A DNA stretch of 5,975 bases from VGSZ01 sp044349155 (GTDB lineage: Bacteria > Myxococcota > UBA727 > VGSZ01), in contig JBIKRQ010000385.1 in the NCBI GenBank assembly GCA_044349155.1, positions 1 through 5,975 of the forward strand. Direction: 5' to 3'. The translations under genes were made by a program, and so were the position numbers. This document shows, piece after piece, positions 1 through 5,423 of the stretch (position 1 is its first letter; each line of letters opens with the position of its first letter). The notes beneath the pieces are model-generated. The model searched no databases, was not told the origin of the DNA, and saw only the letters and a list, made by a program, of their open reading frames with translations.

Positions 1-612
1 CCTGGTACGACGCCAGGCTCACGCTCGCGAAGCGCGCCATCAACGCCCGTTCGCGGGCGATGTCGTCGGCGAAGGTGTGCTCCATCAGCTCGCGCAGCGT
101 GCGTTCGGCGTCGGCTTTTTGCGCCATGGCCAGCCCGAGCAGCTCCTCGCGAAAGGCACCGCACGTCGACGTGCGACGGGCCGGGTCGCTGTGCAGTGCG
201 CGGCTCAAGATCATCTGCAGCTGCGGGTCGATGGTAGCCCAGGCACGCGGCAGAAATCCGCCGCGGCCAGCGACGTCCCAGATGGCTTTGGGCGTCATGC
301 CTTCGTAGTAGGCTCGCCGACGAGCAGCTCGTACAGCAGCACGCCGCAGGCGAAGATGTCGGCACGGCTGTCGATGGTGTCGCCGCGGGCCTGCTCGGGC
401 GCCATGTAGGCCATCTTGCCCATGACGACGACGTTGGGGGCGGTTTTTTCGACCTTGAGGCGGCTGGCGGCGAGGCCGAAGTCGATGAGCTTGATCTCGA
501 GCACGTTTTGCGGGCTGACATCGCGGTGCACGAGGTTGAGGGGCTCGTCGGTGACGGGATGACGACGACGGTGGGCGTAGTCGAGAGCCTTGAGCACGTC
601 GGCGACGATACA
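1..612 (-). pseudogene. Degenerate second copy of Ser/Thr kinase C-lobe, partial at left edge
   Basis: This segment is a near-identical copy of part of the kinase gene at 3774-5408. It keeps the catalytic-loop HRDVSPQN, the DFG motif, an altered MAPEQ motif (MSPEQ in the other copy) and the helix-F stretch DSRADIFACGVLLYELL. It is damaged in two ways. A 15-bp in-frame deletion near 498-500 removes five residues (VSYEG) between the catalytic loop and DFG. One base is lost between 311 and 312 relative to the intact copy, which breaks the frame just after LLVGE and leads to a TGA at 295-297. After correcting the frameshift, homology continues to base 1, so the gene extends outside the window. 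A 3-bp insertion (near 427-432) adds one Val. Like the other copy it has no kinase N-lobe; the structured element lies upstream instead. The open frame containing the start of this copy runs from an ATG at 783, inside the lipoprotein gene, which is unlikely to be a real start. A sequencing error could explain the frameshift but not the 15-bp loss. Confidence 0.8.
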
Positions 613-727
613 GGTGGTGGCACCGAGTACGGGCTTCGAAACTGTGCCACCACCGCAAGCACTGCCGACAGCCGAAGGCTGTGGTCGACCTTGCGAAGCA
701 AGGTCAGCGACCCTTTGCGGCAGTGCT
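613..727. repeat. Structured palindromic element, copy 1
   Basis: There are two adjacent folds on the plus strand. Fold I is an 11-bp perfect inverted repeat, GGTGGTGGCAC (613-623) with GTGCCACCACC (644-654), around a 20-nt loop. Fold II is closed by GCACTGCCG (659-667) with CGGCAGTGC (718-726), plus an A-T pair at 658/727. Inside it are hairpin A, ACAGCC-GAA-GGCTGT (668-682), and hairpin B, GACCTTGC-GAA-GCAAGGTC (687-705). A further short pairing, GGTC (683-686) with GACC (709-712), flanks hairpin B, so the whole resembles a three-way junction. The element begins 12 bases after the lipoprotein stop codon when read on the minus strand. Relative to copy 2 it lacks 3 bases near 686 and has an extra C near 711-713. 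Family unknown. A dispersed REP-like or otherwise single-strand-folding repeat is the best description. Confidence 0.85.
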
Positions 728-739
728 ATCAACTGTCTT

Positions 740-2437
740 TCATTGACAGCTCGCTGGAACACCACACGAGCCCCCGCTGCCATTCCTCAAAAGAAAGCTC
801 TCTGCATTCTCACCCAATTGGAAAACACAGAACAAATCAGAAACAACATCACACCCCATATCATTGCGCGACAGGGTAATATCATCTTCACTCAGGACGC
901 CTGCGACCAGGGGCCGTCCGGCAAACGACACCTCGTCGAGCGATGGGTTTCCTTGGATGGCGAGGCTCCCTTCGACCGTCGCCAGCGCCGGGAACGCGAG
1001 TGAAGCGAGGTTCGCGTTGCTGGCGACGCTGAAATTTCCCGAGACCGTCGCCAGCGCCGGGAACGCGAGTGAAGCGAGGTTCGCGTTGCTGGCGACGCTG
1101 AAATTTCCCGAGACCGTCGCCAGCGCCGGGAACGCTCCCCCGCCTACGGCGTCGGTCGCGTTCCCGGCGCTCGTCAGGTTGTTGTTTCTCTCAAGGACGA
1201 AGTCGCGATCGATGCGTTCAAGCGCTCCGAATGCCTGTCGCCGGCTGACGCCCTCATTTGCGTCTAGACCAGTGAGACCCACATTGTCAGAAATGGCAAA
1301 GGTCCCGCCCACAACTCGGAGCGATGGAAACGAAAAGGCAACGACACCGTTGCCCGTATCTGTCAAGCGAAAGTCCGCCGTGGTCATGGTGATGGTCGCG
1401 TTCCCAACTTCGCCGTCGAGGTTCTGGGTCGTCAACGAAACCGCGCCAACAACAGCAACCGCCCCCGCTGCGTTGTCAAGTTCCGTTCTCGACGTCACTC
1501 CGTCGGAGGCGAAGTAGACCTGAAAGTTCTCGCTCGCACTGGAGCCGGCGTCACCGCTGCAGGTAACGCCGCAGGTCGCCGGTCCGTCGGCGTGGTTCGT
1601 CAAAGGGACCGCGACTTCGCCGTTCGCCGTCACACTGACTGGTCCGGCAGCGCACGCTGAGGTGCACGACGTCGCCCCCAACTGCTGAACCAACGCGACG
1701 AGGTTGCCTGCGCGGACGTCGAGAGTTGCGCTCTGCAACGACACGTTTACCGCAATGCTCACCCCAATCTGCGCCGTCCGCGCCTCGCCACGCGAGCACT
1801 CGACAGCCCCGCTTCCGGATCGCCCTTGTTCGGGAGAAACGACGAATGAACAGCTGATGGCGGGCTCCTGTGCTGCCGTGTTCACGTCGACGAACGACGC
1901 GGCGTCGAGCAGCGCTCCTGGGTCCAATGCTGGTGCGCCAGATCGTGCAAAGGCCGCCAGTGGCCGGAGTTGCACGACGATGGACGCGCTCTCACACGTG
2001 ACCTCAATGTCAGCGTCGGCTGAGTTGAGGTCGGGCGCGGCAATCGACTGCGATGCTGCGCTGCATGCAACGTCAGCCCCTGCCCTCGATGCGCTCACGG
2101 CGAGGTCGCCTGCCTCGGTGTACGTCAGCAGTGCTGCGCCACCGGCAACCTCGACGGCCCCGCCATTGAACGTCACCGCGATGACGATTTCGCCTTCGCC
2201 TTCGCCTTCACCCTCTCCTTCCCCCTCGCCCTCGCCTTCCCCCTCTCCCTCGCCTTCCCCTTCGCCTTCACTGCTGTCGCGTGGGACGCAAACGCCGGCG
2301 CCGTCGACGTCGTCGCAGCGACCGGTGGCGCCGCAGTCGCTATCGGTTTCGCACTGGCCGAAACAACCGGGAAGCGGCGCCAAGAACGCGAGCGCGACAA
2401 GGGCAAGCAACGAGTGAACAGTCTTGTTGATCGTCAT
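740..2437 (-). CDS. Lipoprotein with Cys-rich head, Glu-Gly linker and L-domain/LRR-like repeats
   Basis: The product is 565 residues. The N-terminus is a signal peptide with a lipobox-like LPGC ending at Cys25, so a lipid-anchored envelope protein is likely. Residues 25-52 carry a Cys-rich C-x5-C-x5-C-x8-C pattern (C29, C35, C41, C50) common in myxobacterial surface lipoproteins. Residues 57-83 are a pure (Glu-Gly)n linker. A long Ala/Ser/Val-rich beta-type region with paired cysteines follows. From about residue 360 there are repeats of the kind FPALATVSGNFSVASNANL, resembling receptor L-domain or LRR folds seen in bacterial surface proteins; two units are exactly duplicated at DNA level. 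The C-terminal 40 residues have three cysteines (GCD, LFC, SCG) plus a last SCQ and are encoded by AT-richer DNA. The ATG at 2437 overlaps the preceding stop (ATGA) and has GGAG 7 nt upstream, which fixes the start and implies coupling to the PEGA-like gene. The ligand is unknown. Confidence 0.85.
   Translation of the reverse strand: MTINKTVHSLLALVALAFLAPLPGCFGQCETDSDCGATGRCDDVDGAGVCVPRDSSEGEGEGEGEGEGEGEGEGEGEGEGEGEIVIAVTFNGGAVEVAGGAALLTYTEAGDLAVSASRAGADVACSAASQSIAAPDLNSADADIEVTCESASIVVQLRPLAAFARSGAPALDPGALLDAASFVDVNTAAQEPAISCSFVVSPEQGRSGSGAVECSRGEARTAQIGVSIAVNVSLQSATLDVRAGNLVALVQQLGATSCTSACAAGPVSVTANGEVAVPLTNHADGPATCGVTCSGDAGSSASENFQVYFASDGVTSRTELDNAAGAVAVVGAVSLTTQNLDGEVGNATITMTTADFRLTDTGNGVVAFSFPSLRVVGGTFAISDNVGLTGLDANEGVSRRQAFGALERIDRDFVLERNNNLTSAGNATDAVGGGAFPALATVSGNFSVASNANLASLAFPALATVSGNFSVASNANLASLAFPALATVEGSLAIQGNPSLDEVSFAGRPLVAGVLSEDDITLSRNDMGCDVVSDLFCVFQLGENAESFLLRNGSGGSCGVPASCQ
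974..1136. repeat. Perfect 69-bp tandem repeat inside the lipoprotein gene
   Basis: Units at 974-1042 and 1043-1111 are identical, and a third partial unit continues to about 1136. Each encodes 23 residues of the form FPALATVSGNFSVASN..., one turn of the L-domain/LRR-like solenoid (protein residues about 435-489). Perfect identity, including third codon positions, points to very recent unit duplication, so the repeat number may vary between strains. Confidence 0.95.
2189..2269. repeat. Degenerate 6-bp repeat encoding a (Glu-Gly)13-Glu linker
   Basis: An 81-bp tract of GAR-GGN codons on the minus strand gives 27 residues of strictly alternating Glu and Gly (residues 57-83 of the lipoprotein). 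Codons are mixed (GAA/GAG with GGC, GGG, GGA, GGT), so the peptide is conserved more strictly than the DNA. That suggests selection for a flexible acidic spacer holding the C-terminal domain off the membrane. Confidence 0.95.
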
Positions 2438-3351
2438 TCGGACACTCCGCCAATGATGGTTGCTGCGAGGCCTGCGGCGGTCAGCACTCCGCCCGAGATG
2501 TAGGCGGCCGTGGCGATCGTCGACATCGTCCTGAACTGCTGTCGTTCCTCTTCGGCACTTGTGCCAAAGGTGCGCTCGTTCGCGAGCACGTTTGCTGCGA
2601 CGCCGACCACGATCGCCGCCGCGCCGATGCCGACGCCAACGACACCAGCGACGAACAGCGGCGACGGGCCAACGGTGCCCCTCGGCGCAGTCTCGGTGCA
2701 GGGCGCGATGTCTGAGCCGGTCGCACACAGGGCGAGTTCGACCTGCTGCTCACCCTCGACGACGACCTGTTGCTTGTAGATCGGACCGTCGTTGAAGCGC
2801 GCTTGCAGCTCGTGCTCGCCAACCGTGAGCATGACGGGCTTTGTCATCGGGACGACGAGAGCGTCAGCGCCATCAATCAACAAGAGCGCCCCCTCCGGGA
2901 GACCGTTGACGAGCAGTCGGCCCTTGAGCGGCAGCCCTGCATATTTCAGCGTTTCAATCCGCACCGAACGAACCGTGTCGACGCGTGGACCGCTGACCTG
3001 CCGACGGACGATGACGCCCGTGGTGATGTCGTGGAACGACAACTCGGCTGCCCAACCTGCATCGGTGGCGGTGACCGATGAGGCGATCACGCGCGTTGCT
3101 CCGAGCGCACGTCCGACGGCGAGTGCGCAGACGTCGGGACCGCTCTTGCACGCTGCCGCCTGGAGCCCGGACGCGAGCTCATTCGCCGTCGGCGCAACGA
3201 CGACCTTCATGTCTCGTTCAGCAAGGACGGCGTGAATGGCGTTGTCGAGACCCGTGCTGGCTTCGCCGGTCGTGTGCATGACGACGTAAACATCTTCCGC
3301 ACGCGCGGCGCACGACACGACGACCGCGAACAGCACAAGGAACTTTTGCAT
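2434..3351 (-). CDS. Secreted PEGA-domain-like envelope protein
   Basis: The product is 305 residues. MQKFLVLFAVVVSCAARA is a clear Sec signal peptide with cleavage likely after ARA (residue 18). Residues 20-120 form an alpha/beta region with Cys68 and Cys75 and the stretch ALAVGRALGATRVIASSV. This style is familiar from myxobacterial proteins that carry PEGA domains. Residues 144-208 (GRLLVNGLPEGALLLIDG, then GEHELQARF) match the PEGA pattern of a short beta-rich surface domain with a Pro-Glu-Gly-Ala core. The C-terminus has two hydrophobic glycine/alanine-rich segments (about 231-257 and 277-302) separated by a charged loop (EEERQQFR), so this part is probably membrane-embedded. The ATG at 3351 has GAGGGAG 10 nt upstream. 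The gene lies 63 bp after the VOC gene and overlaps the lipoprotein by 4 bp, so the last two genes are probably co-translated. The molecular role is unknown. Confidence 0.85.
   Translation of the reverse strand: MQKFLVLFAVVVSCAARAEDVYVVMHTTGEASTGLDNAIHAVLAERDMKVVVAPTANELASGLQAAACKSGPDVCALAVGRALGATRVIASSVTATDAGWAAELSFHDITTGVIVRRQVSGPRVDTVRSVRIETLKYAGLPLKGRLLVNGLPEGALLLIDGADALVVPMTKPVMLTVGEHELQARFNDGPIYKQQVVVEGEQQVELALCATGSDIAPCTETAPRGTVGPSPLFVAGVVGVGIGAAAIVVGVAANVLANERTFGTSAEEERQQFRTMSTIATAAYISGGVLTAAGLAATIIGGVSE
2445..2448 (-). promoter_or_regulatory. Ribosome binding site of the lipoprotein gene
   Basis: GGAG (within GGCGGAG) reads on the minus strand 7 nt before the ATG at 2437, inside the end of the PEGA-like gene. 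It supports the ATGA overlap start over more upstream in-frame starts. Confidence 0.6.
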
Positions 3352-3361
3352 TCAGGTTCGA

Positions 3362-3368
3362 CTCCCTC
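3362..3368 (-). promoter_or_regulatory. Ribosome binding site of the PEGA-like gene
   Basis: GAGGGAG reads on the minus strand with a 10-nt gap to the ATG at 3351, supporting that start and translation independent of the VOC gene upstream. Confidence 0.55.
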
Positions 3369-3414
3369 GCCGAACGTGCCCGAAGTCGGTGTGGCCCGCA
3401 AGGTTCTCGCGCGG

Positions 3415-3777
3415 TCACTCGTCGGGATAGTGCGACAGGGCGAGGCGCGCGCCGAACGGGTCGCGGAAGTAGATGCTGAAGCGCGATTCGTGGTCGACGA
3501 CGACGTTGTTGTCGCCCAGACGTTGCAGCCATGCGCTGCGGTCAGCTGGGGCGATGGAAAATGCCACGACGTGCGGCCCGACCCGCGGCGTGGCCCAGTC
3601 GCCGTGCTCAACAACGCCGCTGCACAGTTCGAGCATCACGATCACACCGCCAGCGTCGAGCCACACGCTGTGCGGCTGCTCGCGCGTCACACGGAATCCG
3701 AGCAGGTCGACGTAGAAGCGGCGCGCGACCTCGAGGTTGTTCACCTGCACGGCGACGTGGTGCATCGACAGCTTCAC
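3415..3777 (-). CDS. VOC superfamily (glyoxalase/bleomycin-resistance fold) protein
   Basis: The product is 120 residues from a GTG at 3777, the length of a single VOC domain made of two beta-alpha-beta-beta-beta modules. MHHVAVQVNNLEVARRFYVD is the classic first module (strand, then helix with FY). VWLDAGGVIVMLEL carries the Glu of the fourth strand. GPHVVAFSI opens the second module, and YFRDPFGARLAL is the closing motif. By family alignment the metal ligands would be His7, Glu50, His69 and a final Glu. That final position is Ala113 here (DPFGARLAL rather than DPDGNxxEL), so metal binding or catalysis may be altered. The GTG start overlaps the kinase stop (GTGA), suggesting coupling; an ATG at 3765 (116 residues) is an equally good alternative start. 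The substrate cannot be predicted. A binding or resistance role fits as well as an enzymatic one. Confidence 0.88.
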   Translation of the reverse strand: MKLSMHHVAVQVNNLEVARRFYVDLLGFRVTREQPHSVWLDAGGVIVMLELCSGVVEHGDWATPRVGPHVVAFSIAPADRSAWLQRLGDNNVVVDHESRFSIYFRDPFGARLALSHYPDE

Positions 3778-5408
3778 AGCGCCTCGCCCAATGCTGCTGC
3801 GCACGTCCGAATCTGGCGCGCTTCGTCGAGCACGAGCCGGGACTCGCCAATCGCAAACGCCCGCGCGACCAACGCGCGTACGCAGGAGTCGCCGCTGTGG
3901 TTGCGCTTGAACAGCTGCCACTGCGCAAGGTCGACTGGGGCGGCACGTGGTGGCTCGACGGGTGTTTCGGCGACCACGGGCGGTACTGGTGCGGCTGGCG
4001 GGGTTTGTGGAGCGGCCGGGGCCGCCGCTGGCGCCGCGGCGGGCTTCGCCGGGGTGGGTTTTGCGACCACTGACACCGACGCCGGCGCTGAAGGTGCGAC
4101 CGGCACGGCAGCCTCGACGACGGGGACCGCCACCGGCGCGACGACGGGCGCCAGCGGCGCGACGACGGGCGCCACCGGCGCGACGACGGGCACCACCGGC
4201 TCGACAGCGACGACGGGAACGACCGGGGGCGCTGCGACGACGACGATGGGGGCAGGTGTTGGCATCGCCTCGACGGCACGGCGCTGCCGCCCCATGAACA
4301 CGCCCAGCATCACGAGCAGCGCGACCACCGCGAGCAACGCCCACGGCCGCTTGCTCTGGCCGAACGCGGCGGCGTCGACGCCACTGTTCTCGACGACAAC
4401 CGGGACGGGGCGTACCGGGCGCGCAACAATCTGCGTGCCGTCGCGGGCGGCACTGGCGGCGGCGATGGCGGCGACGCCGTTTGGCACGATGGCCGCGGGC
4501 GAGGTGCTGCTGTCGACGACGGACGCGGGCTGCGCCTCGGGTGCTGCAGGTGCTGGCGGTGACGACGACGCGACGAGGGTCATGTTCGCGCGGCTGTCTT
4601 CGAGGGCTGCCTGGTACGACGCCAGGCTCACGCTCGCGAAGCGCGCCATCAACGCCCGTTCGCGGGCGATGTCGTCGGCGAAGGTGTGCTCCATCAGCTC
4701 GCGCAGCGTGCGTTCGGCGTCGGCCTTTTGCGCCATGGCCAGCCCGAGCAGCTCCTCGCGAAAGGCGCCGCACGTCGACGTGCGACGGGCCGGGTCGCTG
4801 TGCAGTGCGCGGCTCAAAATCATCTGCAGCAGTGGGTCGATGGTGGCCCAGGCACGCGGCAGAAATCCGCCGCGGCCAGCGACGTCCCAGATGGCCTTGG
4901 GTGTCATGCCTTCGTAGTAGCGCTCGCCGACGAGCAGCTCGTACAGCAACACGCCGCAGGCGAAGATGTCGGCACGGCTGTCGATGGTGTCGCCGCGGGC
5001 CTGCTCGGGCGACATGTAGGCCATCTTGCCCATGACGACGTTGGGCGCGGTTTTTTCGACCTTCAGGCGGCTGGCGGCGAGGCCGAAGTCGATGAGCTTG
5101 ATCTCGCCTTCGTAGCTGACGAGCACGTTTTGCGGGCTGACATCGCGGTGCACGAGGTTGAGGGGCTCGTCGGTGACCGGATGACGGCGACGGTGCGCGT
5201 AGTCGAGGGCCTTGAGCACGTCGGCGACAATACAGGTGGTGGCACCGAGTACGGGCTTCGAAACCGTGCCACCACCGCAAGCACTGCCGACAGCCGAAGG
5301 CTGTGGTCGTCGACCTTGCGAAGCAAGGTCAGCGACCTTTGCGGCAGTGCTTCTGTGCGATTGCGCGTGCAGCGCGAAGAACTCGCTAAACCGCTTACAC
5401 AGATACAT
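3774..5408 (-). CDS. Truncated membrane-anchored Ser/Thr protein kinase lacking the N-lobe
   Basis: The open frame is 544 residues. Residues 57-225 are a Hanks-type kinase C-lobe: helix E (VLKALDYAHR), catalytic loop HRDVSPQN (Asp89, Asn94), DFG (107-109), MSPEQ (132-136), helix F (DSRADIFACG) and the DPARR arginine of helix I. The Gly-rich loop, the VAxK lysine and the helix-C Glu are all absent; residues 24-56 are instead encoded by the structured element. Residues 355-373 (PWALLAVVALLVMLGVFMG) form one membrane segment. A Pro/Val/Ala-rich spacer (about 378-490) follows, then a small C-terminal region with Cys509 and Cys536. As in related kinases, the C-lobe side would be cytoplasmic and the tail periplasmic. 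The ATG at 5408 has no visible ribosome binding site and lies in non-homologous sequence, so the true start is uncertain. It is either a remnant or a pseudokinase-like protein; the synonymous-biased divergence from copy 1 favours past function. Confidence 0.65.
   Translation of the reverse strand: MYLCKRFSEFFALHAQSHRSTAAKVADLASQGRRPQPSAVGSACGGGTVSKPVLGATTCIVADVLKALDYAHRRRHPVTDEPLNLVHRDVSPQNVLVSYEGEIKLIDFGLAASRLKVEKTAPNVVMGKMAYMSPEQARGDTIDSRADIFACGVLLYELLVGERYYEGMTPKAIWDVAGRGGFLPRAWATIDPLLQMILSRALHSDPARRTSTCGAFREELLGLAMAQKADAERTLRELMEHTFADDIARERALMARFASVSLASYQAALEDSRANMTLVASSSPPAPAAPEAQPASVVDSSTSPAAIVPNGVAAIAAASAARDGTQIVARPVRPVPVVVENSGVDAAAFGQSKRPWALLAVVALLVMLGVFMGRQRRAVEAMPTPAPIVVVAAPPVVPVVAVEPVVPVVAPVAPVVAPLAPVVAPVAVPVVEAAVPVAPSAPASVSVVAKPTPAKPAAAPAAAPAAPQTPPAAPVPPVVAETPVEPPRAAPVDLAQWQLFKRNHSGDSCVRALVARAFAIGESRLVLDEARQIRTCAAALGEAL
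4138..4200. repeat. Three 21-bp tandem repeats in the kinase spacer
   Basis: Units at 4138-4158, 4159-4179 and 4180-4200 differ by one or two bases each and encode APVVAPV-like heptads in the extracytoplasmic Pro/Val/Ala spacer of the kinase. They probably set linker length and may vary between strains. Confidence 0.85.
4610..5351. repeat. Duplicated segment, copy 2 (matches 1-727)
   Basis: This is the counterpart of the left-edge segment and the copy with an unbroken kinase frame. The alignment ends at 5351, the last base of the outer stem of the structured element that is shared by both copies. Start-to-start spacing of the two copies is 4609 bp at the left side and 4624 bp at the right; the difference is the net of the indels in copy 1. 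Confidence 0.95.
5235..5352. repeat. Structured palindromic element, copy 2
   Basis: The architecture is the same as at 613-727. Fold I is GGTGGTGGCAC (5235-5245) with GTGCCACCACC (5266-5276) and a 20-nt loop containing TTCGAA. Fold II has an outer stem 5279-5289 with 5342-5352 (11 bp here, as both extra A-T pairs form). Hairpin A is ACAGCC-GAA-GGCTGT (5290-5304). A second arm is made of GGTCG (5305-5309) with CGACC (5333-5337), stacked on hairpin B, GACCTTGC-GAA-GCAAGGTC (5312-5330). On the plus strand both inner hairpins end in GAA triloops; GCGAAGC is a known, unusually stable DNA mini-hairpin. On the minus-strand RNA the loops would be UUC. The element lies 71 bp after the stop of the upstream gene and inside the kinase open frame. 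Confidence 0.87.
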
Positions 5409-5423
5409 TTCAAGCAGGAAAAC

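Larger units (their letters stand above)
1..727. repeat. Duplicated segment, copy 1 (matches 4610-5351)
   Basis: Bases 1-727 align with 4610-5351. By hand I count 18 substitutions plus indels of 1, 3, 15, 3 and 1 bases, giving about 97.5% identity over aligned positions. The match is still running at the left window edge. On the right it ends at the outer arm of the structured element: copy 1 continues into the lipoprotein stop region and copy 2 into unrelated sequence. The segment contains the structured element plus the kinase C-lobe and the start of the juxtamembrane region. Confidence 0.95.

Noticed and set aside
613..727. The structured element as an integron attC site.
   Set aside because: No GTTRRRY/RYYYAAC core pair is visible at its ends and no integrase gene is present, although hairpin shape and position after a stop codon are suggestive.
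613..727. The structured element as an intrinsic terminator for the upstream genes.
   Set aside because: Stems are strong, but no U-run follows on the minus-strand transcript, and the multi-branched layout is more elaborate than a terminator needs.
974..1136. The direct repeats as a CRISPR array.
   Set aside because: The units are head-to-tail without spacers and translate in frame as protein repeats.
1704..2417. A plus-strand frame with a Ser-Pro repeat opposite the Glu-Gly linker.
   Set aside because: It is the antisense reading of the Glu-Gly codons; the minus-strand frame has the signal peptide, lipobox and ribosome binding site.
3232..4917. A 561-codon open frame on the plus strand, Ala/Thr/Gly-rich, antisense to the kinase and VOC genes.
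   Set aside because: It mirrors the third-position G/C bias and the Pro/Val/Ala repeats of the minus-strand kinase, has no recognisable domain, and the opposite strand has clear kinase and VOC motifs.
3778..5280. A long Arg-rich minus-strand frame that would extend the VOC protein upstream.
   Set aside because: It is the alternative frame of the kinase gene. Only the part from 3777 down has family motifs, and the GTG at the kinase stop gives a normal-length VOC protein.
5361..5378. A small GC-rich hairpin (GCGC stems around GTGCA) to the right of element copy 2.
   Set aside because: It has only four continuous pairs plus a bulge, is not shared with copy 1, and is compatible with chance in GC-rich DNA.
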